Shown: positions 43,303-52,673 of the stretch, in pieces | Numbering within the stretch: the first letter of the stretch is position 1 | Layout: each line of letters starts with the position of its first letter | Assembly (NCBI RefSeq): GCF_003610535.1 | Contig: NZ_RAPN01000001.1 | Location: 1,227,320-1,291,319, forward strand | Direction: 5' to 3' | Length of the DNA: 64,000 bases | Origin: Mangrovibacterium diazotrophicum | Lineage (GTDB): Bacteria; Bacteroidota; Bacteroidia; Bacteroidales; Prolixibacteraceae | Notes under the pieces: model-generated | Told to the model about the DNA's origin: nothing | The model's database searches: none | What the model saw: the letters and a program-made list of their open reading frames with translations, nothing else | Translations under genes and position numbers: made by a program

Positions 43303-43317
43303 TATAGGTCTGTGGTA

Positions 43318-44655
43318 TTAAAAATGCGATTTCAACAATCGTCTCAGACGGTAAGCAAACAAAGCTGCCGCAGAAGCCAAACCAACCAAAAACCCCATCC
43401 AGACCCCCATTGCACCAAAGCCAAGTACAAATGCGCACAAATAACTGATCGGCAAGCCGACCACTGAATAACTTAGAAAGGCCAAAAACATGGGCATTTT
43501 AACGTCTGATAGTCCTCTGAGGCAAGACAACAGCGCAACCTGAATCCCATCAAAAATCTGGAACAACGCCGCTATGATCAATAATCCGGCAGCAATACGA
43601 ATAACTGCTGCATCGTTGGTAAACAAATGGGGCAATTGATGGCGGAAAATGACAAACAAAATCCCCATTGTCGACATAAATAATACAATCAGGTGCAACG
43701 CTGTAAACACAAAGCGGCGAATCAATTTAAAGTTATTGACACCGTATTCGTGGCTAACATGGATGGTCGTGGCCGCTCCTACTCCAAGGCTAATCATGTA
43801 AGTGAAAGAAGCCATACCGATTGCCACCTGGTGTGCGGCCAGCTGCTCCTTACCGATCCACCCCATCATAACAGCTCCCACACTAAAAGTGAGTACCTCT
43901 ACAACAATCTGCGTCCCGATCGGGAATCCAATATTGAACAGCTCCCGTATTTTTGATTTTTCCAGCTTAGTGCTCCAGGCAATCCGTGATAAACGATGAA
44001 AGGATGTGTGATGCCACATAAACGCAAACAAGATAAACGGCATAATCAATCGGGAAATAAAAGTAGCAACACCTGCTCCTAAAAGCCCCATCTCAGGAAA
44101 ACCGTATTTCCCGAAAATCAACAAGTAGTTCAAAACAATGTTAACTAGGTTTGATGATAGTGTAATAACCATCGCAACTTTGGTATTTCCCATGCCCTCC
44201 AAAAACTGTTTGCAGGAATAGAAGATTAATAGCGGAATGATTGACGCCACCAAAACCAAAAAATAAGAAAAAGCCATTTCTGAAACCTCTTCGGGCTGCC
44301 CCATTCGGCCGAGCAAAAAAGCCACCCCCGTCATCACAGCAACAATGAGAATCGCTGTGATCGCATGAAGAAATAAGCCATTTTTTAAATAGCTACCGAC
44401 CTCTGTTTCATCTTTACGACTGAAATATTTTCCAACCAAGGGTGTCATGCCCATGGTCATGCCCATCCCCAGCAACATACCAATAATAAAAATGCTGTTG
44501 GAAAAAGAGGCTGCAGCCAGCTCGGTAGTACCGGAATGCCCGACCATCATGTTGTCAACCAGAGACACCGTAACCTGGCCCACCTGGGAAAAAATAACCG
44601 GAATTGCCAGCTTAAGATTCTTCTTGTAAAAAGGGATATATATTTTAAAATTCAC
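43318..44655 (-). CDS. MATE-family efflux transporter
   Basis: 445 residues with twelve predicted membrane helices in two homologous halves. Family marks include I-P-V-I-F-S-Q-V-G-Q, V-D-N-M-M-V-G-H-S-G in helix 1-2, G-M-G-M-T-M-G-M-T-P-L-V-G and the second-half I-G-F-P-I-G-T-Q-I-V-V-E-V. MATE proteins export cationic drugs or metabolites against Na+ or H+. Closest in style to NorM-type members. It has its own promoter and no operon partner. Confidence 0.93.
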   Translation of the reverse strand: MNFKIYIPFYKKNLKLAIPVIFSQVGQVTVSLVDNMMVGHSGTTELAAASFSNSIFIIGMLLGMGMTMGMTPLVGKYFSRKDETEVGSYLKNGLFLHAITAILIVAVMTGVAFLLGRMGQPEEVSEMAFSYFLVLVASIIPLLIFYSCKQFLEGMGNTKVAMVITLSSNLVNIVLNYLLIFGKYGFPEMGLLGAGVATFISRLIMPFILFAFMWHHTSFHRLSRIAWSTKLEKSKIRELFNIGFPIGTQIVVEVLTFSVGAVMMGWIGKEQLAAHQVAIGMASFTYMISLGVGAATTIHVSHEYGVNNFKLIRRFVFTALHLIVLFMSTMGILFVIFRHQLPHLFTNDAAVIRIAAGLLIIAALFQIFDGIQVALLSCLRGLSDVKMPMFLAFLSYSVVGLPISYLCAFVLGFGAMGVWMGFLVGLASAAALFAYRLRRLLKSHF

Positions 44656-44717
44656 AGGGAAATCATTTCAATAGGTAAATGCATCTTCTATCCCAAAGGG
44701 AAAAAGACACGACGATG

Positions 44718-44746
44718 CAAAAGTAATTCAGTTCTTTCGCTTACAA
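44718..44746 (-). promoter_or_regulatory. Promoter for the MATE gene
   Basis: Minus-strand TACTTTTG (44718-44725) with a TTG (complement of 44744-44746) 18 bases upstream matches the Bacteroidota consensus. It overlaps the 3' end of the upstream gene and gives a leader of about 55 bases. Confidence 0.6.
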
Positions 44747-47365
44747 CGAAAACCAGTAGGTAAATTTCAGCATGAAGACATTTTGCGATTCCGCCCCGAA
44801 GATATCGCCAAAAACATTGCCTATCGAAGGATCATATCCGCGTTGATAATCGGATACTGTTCTGTTCCACACAAAATAGAACGTTGATCCTGCTCGAAAC
44901 TCCCAGCGCGCTACCAAATTCGAGTTAAACTCCTTAAAGTTGAAGTCAGGATTATACATTCGGTAAGAAGTACTTTCATCTTCAGTAAAGGTATAAATAT
45001 CGTCCGCCAACACACCAGCGATCGGAATGTAGCGCTCGTCGAGATTCCGACTATCTCCAACATTAACCCGACGGAAATTTTCGTACTGCCCAATTGATGC
45101 ATAGGGAGAAGCGTAGTATTGAATCGAAACTTCAGGCGTGATAAAATACTCCAGTCTCAAAGTCGACACCAGTGTTTTCTGATTCACCTGCCCAACAATG
45201 TAGCCAACCTCGCTGTCAGGCAACTTCACCTTGCCGGCATACTGATGATAATCTACATTGGTTTGATAAATTGTCTTTGACGAGATACTGAGATTCTTCC
45301 CCAATCGCCAAAGCAAATAGAATGTGTTGATACTTCTTTTTGAAATATGGTCATCCCCGGCGATATAGCGACTACCGAACCCGGTAAATAAATTCTTTGA
45401 ACCGTTTGATTGAATGAAAATTTCCCCATCCCAGGTCGGTTCCTTATAAAGAATCGGCCCACCTCTCAATTCTCGCGTATCAAAAATATCGTAGTCGCGC
45501 TCCAGGTTCAGATGCACGTTCCATAGATTCTTGAAGCGGACATAAGCATGTGAACCAATTTCCTGTTTGGTCATCTCGCCACCATAGCTCCAGTCAGCCG
45601 TTTGTGTCAGTCGAAGCCAGTAATTTCGCATAATGCCTTTCGGTTTATTCACCAAATATTTCAGTTCAACCGATTCTTCCAGAAAATCGGCCTGGTACAT
45701 ATAACCGATATCATTTAGATCGATACCCGGTGAGCGCCAGCTGAAGGAGCCAATCGCCCGAAACTTCCCGCTTCTTTTTCCGCCTTTGATCGCACCACCA
45801 TGCCCAGCCAAATTAGTTTTGGAGGCATCATATTCCAGGTGATCCGCATCCGGCCGCTGAAAGTAATGCTGCGATGCCAATTGCAAACTACTAATTGCAT
45901 CTTCACTCCCCTTCACGTTGCTGGCGAAGGTTTTCATATCGACAAAATATTTCCGTTTCTTCCAGTTATGCACAAAATCAAGCCCACCCGTCAAAGAAGA
46001 GCTAGGCAGGAAATTCAATAAACTATCGTTAATATTCCGATTCACGGAGGTAATCATTCCTCCAAGAACCGTATTCCCTTTATTGAAGTCTTTCTTAATC
46101 CGCCCTACCAAATAGTTAGTGAGTGGCTCTGCCGCGTAATCCGTTTCACTATTCTCCCCATAAACAGTTGCCGTTTCATTAGCTGTTAAACTGTTCATGA
46201 AACCAATTGAAAGTCCTTTCTTGCTTTTACCGGTTAGTTTTATGGCCCCAAGAATTGACGTATTATCAGGCATCGAGAGTGTTTCGCCATCGTTTAAATC
46301 GGGCTCATAGCTCGGAGCATGCCCAATCCGGCGCGAATAAAACAGCAGATCGCGGCCGGTAGCATAATTTAGTACGTTGTTCCCTTCCAAAAAGAAAGGC
46401 CGCTTTTCATCGTAGAAAACTTCGTAAGTATTCAATGTTAAAATAGAAGGATCAGCCTCAACCTGCCCGAAGTCCGGGTTGATTGTAAAATCAACTGTAA
46501 AATCCGAAGTCAACCCGATCTTGCCGTCCAAACCAGCGCCGTATTTCCACTTTTCTTTTAACTCTGTATTGGGTGAATATTTGACATTTCCGTACGGCAG
46601 CAATTCTACTTTTCGCTTCGAATTGATGTCCTTGATTCCATTCAATTCTCCAAACAAATAAACGGTCGCTGGTGCATCAACCGGAATCAGCTTCCAATGG
46701 TCCTCCTCATCCAAGCGATCGATGTAGCGCCAAACATGCAATCCCCATACCTGTTCATCAGCCTTTGCAAACCGCAACTGACTGAAAGGAATGCGAAGCT
46801 CCGCCGTCCACAAACTGTCTTCGATACTGACATTCGTTTTTCCTTCCCAAATGGCATCCCAATTGTAATCTGCTTCTTGCGCTCCCAAATGCATTAAATC
46901 GATCTTCTGACCTGCTGCAGTAACATCGAACTCGAATGCTGTCCGATTATCAGCGTAAGAATCCAATGCAATTCCAACCATGTCACCACTATATTCATCC
47001 CTCCGACTCAAGATCGAGCGAATGTGTTCCGGATCGTTGTCGTAGCATTTCACGCCGACATACAAATATTCAGCATCGAATAAAATGGCGACTTTTGTGA
47101 TTTGTGAAGGCTTTTCTGCTTGCAGGGGTTGTTGTTGAATGAAGCGATCATCCCAATTAGCTGTTATCCAACATGCATCATCCAGACTACCGTCGATTCG
47201 AGGGCGGTCCTGAACCTTCAGCGCAGAGTACGTCTTATTCTCACTCGCGAATTGATTCACCAATGAGCTACTTGACAGTTTGTAAGTTATAGTATCTTGG
47301 CTATAACATTCAATAAAAGACACAATAATAGCTATAAAAACCACTACAGATCGGCACAAGAACAT
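44741..47365 (-). CDS. Outer-membrane protein with CBM9-like and DUF5916 domains
   Basis: 874 residues. A signal peptide (about 1-22) is followed by a CBM9/DOMON-like beta-sandwich (about 45-235; P-R-I-D-G-S-L-D-D-A-C-W, F-D-A-E-Y-L-Y-V-G-V-K-C, E-L-R-I-P-F-S-Q-L-R-F) and a long DUF5916 region (about 250-874) with many alternating beta strands and a terminal F-T-Y-W-F-S-L, typical of an outer-membrane barrel. N-P-D-F-G-Q-V-E-A-D-P and E-K-R-P-F-F-L-E-G are hallmark motifs. Function of the family is unsettled; surface binding or uptake is inferred. Single gene with its own promoter. Confidence 0.88.
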   Translation of the reverse strand: MFLCRSVVVFIAIIVSFIECYSQDTITYKLSSSSLVNQFASENKTYSALKVQDRPRIDGSLDDACWITANWDDRFIQQQPLQAEKPSQITKVAILFDAEYLYVGVKCYDNDPEHIRSILSRRDEYSGDMVGIALDSYADNRTAFEFDVTAAGQKIDLMHLGAQEADYNWDAIWEGKTNVSIEDSLWTAELRIPFSQLRFAKADEQVWGLHVWRYIDRLDEEDHWKLIPVDAPATVYLFGELNGIKDINSKRKVELLPYGNVKYSPNTELKEKWKYGAGLDGKIGLTSDFTVDFTINPDFGQVEADPSILTLNTYEVFYDEKRPFFLEGNNVLNYATGRDLLFYSRRIGHAPSYEPDLNDGETLSMPDNTSILGAIKLTGKSKKGLSIGFMNSLTANETATVYGENSETDYAAEPLTNYLVGRIKKDFNKGNTVLGGMITSVNRNINDSLLNFLPSSSLTGGLDFVHNWKKRKYFVDMKTFASNVKGSEDAISSLQLASQHYFQRPDADHLEYDASKTNLAGHGGAIKGGKRSGKFRAIGSFSWRSPGIDLNDIGYMYQADFLEESVELKYLVNKPKGIMRNYWLRLTQTADWSYGGEMTKQEIGSHAYVRFKNLWNVHLNLERDYDIFDTRELRGGPILYKEPTWDGEIFIQSNGSKNLFTGFGSRYIAGDDHISKRSINTFYLLWRLGKNLSISSKTIYQTNVDYHQYAGKVKLPDSEVGYIVGQVNQKTLVSTLRLEYFITPEVSIQYYASPYASIGQYENFRRVNVGDSRNLDERYIPIAGVLADDIYTFTEDESTSYRMYNPDFNFKEFNSNLVARWEFRAGSTFYFVWNRTVSDYQRGYDPSIGNVFGDIFGAESQNVFMLKFTYWFSL

Positions 47366-47386
47366 AATTTTAGTTTAGCGAATACA

Positions 47387-47416
47387 CAAATATAAACAAT
47401 TTAACAAATCCATCAA
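47387..47416 (-). promoter_or_regulatory. Promoter for the CBM9/DUF5916 gene
   Basis: Minus-strand TATATTTG (47387-47394), 19-base spacer and TTG (complement of 47414-47416): a full match to the -7/-33 consensus. The leader would be about 15 bases. Confidence 0.65.
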
Positions 47417-47564
47417 CTGTTCGATAAATTTATTTAATATCAGTTAGTTGATAACTGTATGGGGTCGCGATAAACATTTTCATAAGAATGTGGTTTAATG
47501 ATGTACGATTAAAATACCATTATTATTTTTAATATCTAGATATTTATAGTATTAAAATCACATT

Positions 47565-49079
47565 ATGAGGAAAATCAACAAAATCCTGGTTGCAAACCGG
47601 GGTGAAATAGCAGTCAGAATCATGCGCACCTGCCGTGAGATGGACATTGCTACTGTGGCTGTTTTTTCCGATGCTGATCGTACTTCAATGCATGTGCGCT
47701 ATGCAGACGAAGCCTATTACATCGGACCAGCTCCATCAAAAGAAAGTTACCTGAGAGCGGACAAAATTATCGAGGTAGCTATTAAGTCGAAAGCCGACGC
47801 CATTCATCCCGGCTACGGCTTTTTATCTGAAAATTCGGAATTCGCTCGTCTTTGTTCCGAAAACAATTTGATTTTTATTGGCCCTTCACCTGAGGTTATT
47901 ATTACAATGGGTGATAAAATTCAAGCCCGCAAGGCGATGATCGCGGCTGAAGTTCCGGTGGTTCCGGGAACAACCGAAGCAATTTCTTCAGAAGAAGAAG
48001 CGTTAAAAACGATCGCAGAAATCGGCCTTCCGGTGATGATTAAAGCATCAGCCGGTGGTGGTGGTAAAGGTATGCGTCTTGTAAAGGAAGAAAGTGAAAT
48101 CGTTTCTTCCGTGCGGGCTGCTCGTTCCGAAGCGTTGGCTGCCTTCGGCGACGATGCTGTTTACATCGAAAAATATGTGAGTTCACCACACCATATCGAA
48201 TTCCAGGTATTGGGCGACCAACATGGAAATGTGATCCACCTCTTTGAGCGTGAATGTTCGGTTCAACGTCGTCACCAGAAAATGGTTGAAGAAACACCTT
48301 CGCCATTGATGACGAAAGAACTCCGTGAAAAAATGGGACAGGATGCGGTTAACGCTGCAAAAGCCGTGAATTACTTTGGTGCGGGAACCATCGAATTCCT
48401 GGTGGATAACAACCTGAACTATTACTTCCTGGAGATGAATACGCGTCTTCAGGTTGAACACCCGATTACAGAACGTGTGACCGGTGTTGACCTGGTGAAA
48501 CAACAAATCTATGTTGCCGAAGGCCGTGAACTCGAACTAAAACAGAAAGACCTTCAACAACGTGGCCACGCTATTGAATGCCGGATTTATGCGGAAGATT
48601 CGGATAACAATTTCATGCCGAGCGCCGGGCGTATCCACAACATTACGGAGCCACTCGGTTTGGGCGTAAGAACTGACGGCTACGTGTATGAAGGCTACGA
48701 AATTCCGATTCACTACGACCCGATGATTTCCAAATTAATTGTTTGGGCAAATAACCGGGACGAAGCAATTCAACGTATGCGCCGTGCTCTTTACGAGTAT
48801 AAAATCACCGGTGTAAAAACCTCGATCAAGTTCCTCGAACGCATCATGGATTCGGAAGATTTCAGAAGCGGAAATTACGACACGCACTACATCGAGAAAA
48901 ACAGGGATTTGCTTCTTCGGGAAGACAACAGCGACCTGGAACAACAGGACATGGTGATTATTGCCACCTACATCGACTACCTGAACCGGTTGAACAAAGT
49001 TATTCCAACCAAACAGTTGAACCCGATTGAAAATCGCTGGAAAAAATACAGTTACCAAAAGAATTTCGACAGACTTTAA
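47565..49079 (+). CDS. Biotin carboxylase subunit of an acyl-CoA carboxylase
   Basis: 504 residues, the usual size. N-terminal fold I-L-V-A-N-R-G-E-I-A-V-R-I, ATP-grasp glycine loop K-A-S-A-G-G-G-G-K-G-M-R, biotin carboxylase signature H-I-E-F-Q-V-L-G-D and catalytic E-M-N-T-R-L-Q-V-E-H-P-I-T-E. It carboxylates biotin on the carrier protein encoded 12 bases downstream, using ATP and bicarbonate. Together with the third gene it most likely forms a propionyl-CoA carboxylase; acetyl-CoA carboxylase cannot be excluded. Confidence 0.93.
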   Translation: MRKINKILVANRGEIAVRIMRTCREMDIATVAVFSDADRTSMHVRYADEAYYIGPAPSKESYLRADKIIEVAIKSKADAIHPGYGFLSENSEFARLCSENNLIFIGPSPEVIITMGDKIQARKAMIAAEVPVVPGTTEAISSEEEALKTIAEIGLPVMIKASAGGGGKGMRLVKEESEIVSSVRAARSEALAAFGDDAVYIEKYVSSPHHIEFQVLGDQHGNVIHLFERECSVQRRHQKMVEETPSPLMTKELREKMGQDAVNAAKAVNYFGAGTIEFLVDNNLNYYFLEMNTRLQVEHPITERVTGVDLVKQQIYVAEGRELELKQKDLQQRGHAIECRIYAEDSDNNFMPSAGRIHNITEPLGLGVRTDGYVYEGYEIPIHYDPMISKLIVWANNRDEAIQRMRRALYEYKITGVKTSIKFLERIMDSEDFRSGNYDTHYIEKNRDLLLREDNSDLEQQDMVIIATYIDYLNRLNKVIPTKQLNPIENRWKKYSYQKNFDRL

Positions 49080-49091
49080 AACAGAGCTATT

Positions 49092-49601
49092 ATGCCAATA
49101 GATGTAAAACTGGATGATCGTGTTGCGAAAGTCAAAGTACTGCACCAAAACGAGAACCAACTTGAGATCATGGTCGACGACAAAATCTACCATGTCGACC
49201 TGATGCACAACGACGAAGGAACATTTTCTATTTTAGAAAATAACCGCTCTCACAACATTACACTGGTCCCTTCGGCCAAACAAAAGGCCTACACCGCTTA
49301 CACGCTTTACAATACCTACAACCTGGAGGTTATTGATGCGGAAGCCCGCTACATCAGAAACCGCGGAGAAGGAACAATGGCACAAAGCGAGAAAAAAATA
49401 ACCGCGCCAATGCCAGGTAAAATCGTGAAGGTCCTGGTTGAACCAGGCGAAGAAGTCAAAAAAGGTCAAACTGCGGTAATTATTTCAGCCATGAAAATGG
49501 AAAGCGAATACAAAGCAGCCGTTGACGGGATTGTCAAAAAAGTAAGCGTGAAAGCCGGCGACACGGTTGACTCCAACCAGGTACTGGTTGAAATCGACTA
49601 A
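49092..49601 (+). CDS. Biotin carboxyl carrier protein of the acyl-CoA carboxylase
   Basis: 169 residues. An N-terminal domain (1-90) without known motifs, possibly for complex assembly, is followed by a biotinyl domain (about 100-169) with P-M-P-G-K-I-V-K-V and the biotin site A-M-K-M at K135. It shuttles carboxybiotin between the BC and CT subunits. It is second in a three-gene operon. The C-terminal half resembles the gamma subunit of methylmalonyl-CoA decarboxylase/oxaloacetate decarboxylase systems, but the absence of a membrane beta subunit argues for a soluble carboxylase. Confidence 0.92.
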   Translation: MPIDVKLDDRVAKVKVLHQNENQLEIMVDDKIYHVDLMHNDEGTFSILENNRSHNITLVPSAKQKAYTAYTLYNTYNLEVIDAEARYIRNRGEGTMAQSEKKITAPMPGKIVKVLVEPGEEVKKGQTAVIISAMKMESEYKAAVDGIVKKVSVKAGDTVDSNQVLVEID

Positions 49602-49688
49602 CGGCACTGTCCGGGAAATAACCAATTGTCCCAAACATTAGAATCGTAACAACAAATTGAATAGTTTCTGTAACTAATAAAAAGAACT

Positions 49689-51224
49689 ATGGACTTACAA
49701 GCAAAATTTGAATACTTTGAAACAATAAATAAACAAGCGGAACTCGGCGGTGGCCAGGAACGCATCGAGAAACAACACGCCGGAGGCAAAAAAACAGCCC
49801 GTGAGCGTATTCTCGAATTGCTGGATCCAGGCACGTTCAACGAAATCGACAAGCTCGTTACACACCGGGCAACGGATTTCGGAATGGACAAAAATAAAAT
49901 TCCCGGAGACGGTGTTATTACCGGCTACGGAAAAATCAACGGCCGCCTGGTTTATGTGTATGCGCAGGACTTCACCGTATTCGGTGGAAGTATGAGCCGT
50001 ACCAACGCCGATAAAATTGTCAAAATTCAAGAATTAGCTGTTAAAATGGGCAAGCCGCTGATCGGCTTGAATGACTCGGGTGGTGCCCGTATCCAGGAAG
50101 GTGTGCAATCGCTGGCCGGTTATGCAGACATCTTCTACAACAATGTCCTGTCGAGCGGTGTGATTCCTCAAATCAGCGTGATCCTCGGACCTTGTGCCGG
50201 TGGTGCTGTTTACTCTCCAGCCCTCACCGATTTCATCTTTATGGTGAATGAAACCAGTCACATGTTCGTTACCGGACCTGAGGTAATTAAAACGGTAACG
50301 CACGAGGACGTTAGTAAAGAAGAATTAGGCGGTGCTTCAACACATAGCCACAAAAGTGGTGTGGCTCACTTTACAGGTGAAAATGAAGAGCAAACACTGA
50401 TGATGGTTCGCGAACTGATGAGTTTCCTCCCGTTGAATAACATGGAAGAGCCAGTTGAGCTTCCTTGCACCGACCCGATCGACCGTGAAGAAGAAGAACT
50501 GAATACAATTGTTCCGGTTGATCCGAACAAACCTTACGACATGAAGGACATCATCTACAAAATCGTGGATGACGAGCACTTCTTCGAAGTTCAGCCGCAT
50601 TACGCTTCAAACATCATTATTGGTTATGCACGTTTTGGTGGCCGTTCGGTGGGTATTGTGGCCAACCAACCAGCTAGTCTGGCGGGTGTTCTCGATATTA
50701 ACTCATCGGCTAAAGCAGCACGTTTTGTACGTTTTTGCGATGCCTTCAACATTCCGATTGTAACCCTGGTAGACGTTCCTGGATTCCTTCCTGGAACTCA
50801 GCAGGAGTTTGGTGGAATCATCAAACACGGAGCGAAATTGCTTTACGCATTTGCTGAAGCTACCGTGCCTAAAATCACCCTGATTACCCGTAAAGCTTAC
50901 GGTGGTGCCTACGATGTAATGTCGAGCAAGCACATTGGCGCCGACGTAAACTACGCCTACCCAACTGCCGAAATTGCCGTAATGGGGCCGGAAGGAGCCA
51001 TCAACATTCTGCGCCGCGACATTAAGTCGGACGAGGAAAAAGCAAAAGCAGTTGAACTGTACCGCGACACATTCGCCAACCCTTACCGTGCTGCATCTCT
51101 CGGGTACATTGACGAGATCATCTATCCGAAGGATACACGTAAGAAGATTATCAGCGCACTGGATATGACACACAATAAACGGAAGTCAAATCTTCCGCGA
51201 AAACATGGTAACATTCCATTGTAA
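49689..51224 (+). CDS. Acyl-CoA carboxylase carboxyltransferase subunit (propionyl-CoA carboxylase beta / MmdA type)
   Basis: 511 residues containing both carboxyltransferase halves (N-terminal about 20-260, C-terminal about 280-500). Acyl-CoA oxyanion loops are visible: [18 protein letters not shown] in the first half and [12 protein letters not shown] in the second. It transfers CO2 from carboxybiotin to acyl-CoA, most likely propionyl-CoA to methylmalonyl-CoA. In Bacteroidota this links to the succinate-propionate pathway. Last gene of the operon, followed by a terminator. Confidence 0.93.
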   Translation: MDLQAKFEYFETINKQAELGGGQERIEKQHAGGKKTARERILELLDPGTFNEIDKLVTHRATDFGMDKNKIPGDGVITGYGKINGRLVYVYAQDFTVFGGSMSRTNADKIVKIQELAVKMGKPLIGLNDSGGARIQEGVQSLAGYADIFYNNVLSSGVIPQISVILGPCAGGAVYSPALTDFIFMVNETSHMFVTGPEVIKTVTHEDVSKEELGGASTHSHKSGVAHFTGENEEQTLMMVRELMSFLPLNNMEEPVELPCTDPIDREEEELNTIVPVDPNKPYDMKDIIYKIVDDEHFFEVQPHYASNIIIGYARFGGRSVGIVANQPASLAGVLDINSSAKAARFVRFCDAFNIPIVTLVDVPGFLPGTQQEFGGIIKHGAKLLYAFAEATVPKITLITRKAYGGAYDVMSSKHIGADVNYAYPTAEIAVMGPEGAINILRRDIKSDEEKAKAVELYRDTFANPYRAASLGYIDEIIYPKDTRKKIISALDMTHNKRKSNLPRKHGNIPL

Positions 51225-51229
51225 AAAGT

Positions 51230-51259
51230 TAAAGCCTCTTGAAAAAGAGGCTTTTTTTA
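51230..51259 (+). terminator. Terminator after the carboxylase operon
   Basis: AAAGCCTCTT (51231-51240) pairs with AAGAGGCTTT over a four-base loop, followed by seven T. Textbook rho-independent form. Confidence 0.85.
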
Positions 51260-51360
51260 TGCCCTATTTGTCATCAATTCGATAGGCTCCTTTCGCACAT
51301 TTTATTAATTTCGGAACCGCATTTTTTTTACCAAACTCTGAAATTACTAATCGATATACA

Positions 51361-52563
51361 ATGAAAGGAAAGCATTTGAAATTGAAAGACAGTCTGTTGA
51401 AAACAATACTGCCTGTTGCGCTGATTTTATTAAGTTTTTACTCTTGTAAAAAGAAGACCGTTGATCCCCGGATTGTATTGGATCGGGACTACAAAAAAGA
51501 AATTTTAGCCGGAAGAGACGCCTTGCGCGTTTACCTCATCGGAAGCGAAACCGGAATTTCTGTTTCCGTCTCCGTTGATGGAAAAACGGTTTGGTCAGAA
51601 GGTTATGGCTTTGCCAACAAAGAATTAAAAGCGCCAGCCCGTCCTGAAACAAAATACCGGATTGGCCGCACATCTCAAATCTTCCCCGCGATGCTGATTG
51701 CCAAACTTCAGGAAGAAGGTAAAGTAGATGTGAACGAACCTTTTTCGAAGTATGTTCCGAACTACCCGGCCAAACAGTGGGATTTCACCCCTTACAACCT
51801 GGGAACTCACTCGGCAGGATTCCCGGAAACCGACTTCATCCTGGTGCAAAACAAGCAAGACTACAAAAGCCTGAAAGAATTCATTCAGGCAACCGAGAAA
51901 GACAGTTTGTTATTCAAACCGAACCAGTACTTCGCGGTTAGCGATTACGATCCTTGCTTACTGGGAATTTTGGCCGAAACGATTGGTCAAAAGAGCTATC
52001 CAAAACTGGTCAAAGAAATGTTGCTTGATACGCTTGGCCTGAACGAAACAGAACTGGATAGTCCCTCTCCCATCATCGACTACCGCTCTACCCCTTACCA
52101 CCGCAATTTCATTGCACAAGTGGTGAATGCGCCGGAAATAGACTCCCGATTTGTTTCACCGGCGTACGGCTACCTGTCGACAGCAGACGATTTAAACAAA
52201 CTGGGACAGTTGTTAATGAACAAGGAATTCTTTTCCGAAGAAAGCTACAAGCTTTTCTTCACGCCCAATACGCTTGACGGAGGTTTCCAGAGCAACTTAG
52301 GCTTCGGCTGGAACATTTATACCGATCGTCAGGGAAGAAAGGTTTACATACAGGAAGGCTCAACAATTGGCGGAAGTTCATTCCTGGCTATCTTTCCCGA
52401 TCAAAAGTTAGTTGTCAGCATTTGTACCAACCTTGCCGACAATTCAGAAAGTGTCCCATCCGGGAAAATCGTACAACTTTTCCTCGATAAAATCAACCCG
52501 GTAAAACAAGAAGAGCCCGCTGCCCAAAAGGAAGAAAAAGCGGAGAAACCTGCGGAACAGTAA
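51361..52563 (+). CDS. Beta-lactamase-fold (class C/serine hydrolase) lipoprotein lacking the catalytic motifs
   Basis: 400 residues. A lipoprotein-like signal ends F-Y-S-C (C29). The fold is that of the class C beta-lactamase/esterase family: Y-G-F-A-N-K-E, K-Y-R-I-G, L-G-T-H-S-A-G-F-P and the C-terminal G-S-S-F-L-A-I-F-P-D-Q-K-L-V-V-S-I-C-T-N. But the SxxK site reads R103-T-S-Q106, the YxN site reads V193-S-D and the HxG site reads Q-E-G. All three catalytic motifs are lost, so it is a likely pseudoenzyme, perhaps peptidoglycan- or ligand-binding. The reading frame is intact and ends in an E/K/P-rich tail. Confidence 0.85.
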   Translation: MKGKHLKLKDSLLKTILPVALILLSFYSCKKKTVDPRIVLDRDYKKEILAGRDALRVYLIGSETGISVSVSVDGKTVWSEGYGFANKELKAPARPETKYRIGRTSQIFPAMLIAKLQEEGKVDVNEPFSKYVPNYPAKQWDFTPYNLGTHSAGFPETDFILVQNKQDYKSLKEFIQATEKDSLLFKPNQYFAVSDYDPCLLGILAETIGQKSYPKLVKEMLLDTLGLNETELDSPSPIIDYRSTPYHRNFIAQVVNAPEIDSRFVSPAYGYLSTADDLNKLGQLLMNKEFFSEESYKLFFTPNTLDGGFQSNLGFGWNIYTDRQGRKVYIQEGSTIGGSSFLAIFPDQKLVVSICTNLADNSESVPSGKIVQLFLDKINPVKQEEPAAQKEEKAEKPAEQ

Positions 52564-52592
52564 TCAGAACACAACAATGATATTAATAGAAA

Positions 52593-52617
52593 AAGCCGGC
52601 CTCACGCCGGTTTTTTT
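52593..52617 (+). terminator. Terminator after the beta-lactamase-fold gene
   Basis: CCGGC and GCCGG arms (52596-52600 and 52606-52610) with seven following T. Confidence 0.7.
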
Positions 52618-52624
52618 GTGCAAA

Positions 52625-52654
52625 AAAAGAGGCACCGTTACCGATGCCTCTTTT
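52625..52654 (-). terminator. Terminator after glyA
   Basis: AAAAGAGGCA and TGCCTCTTTT form a perfect 10-bp stem over a ten-base loop; A/T runs on both sides let it serve both convergent genes. Confidence 0.8.
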
Positions 52655-52673
52655 GTATTTTATGAAGTGAAGA

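Larger units (their letters stand above)
42892..43317. other. Intergenic region between trhO and MATE gene
   Basis: About 420 AT-rich bases without a credible protein gene. The right part holds a candidate plus-strand small RNA (43160-43302); the left part shows nothing beyond the upstream region of trhO. Confidence 0.5.
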
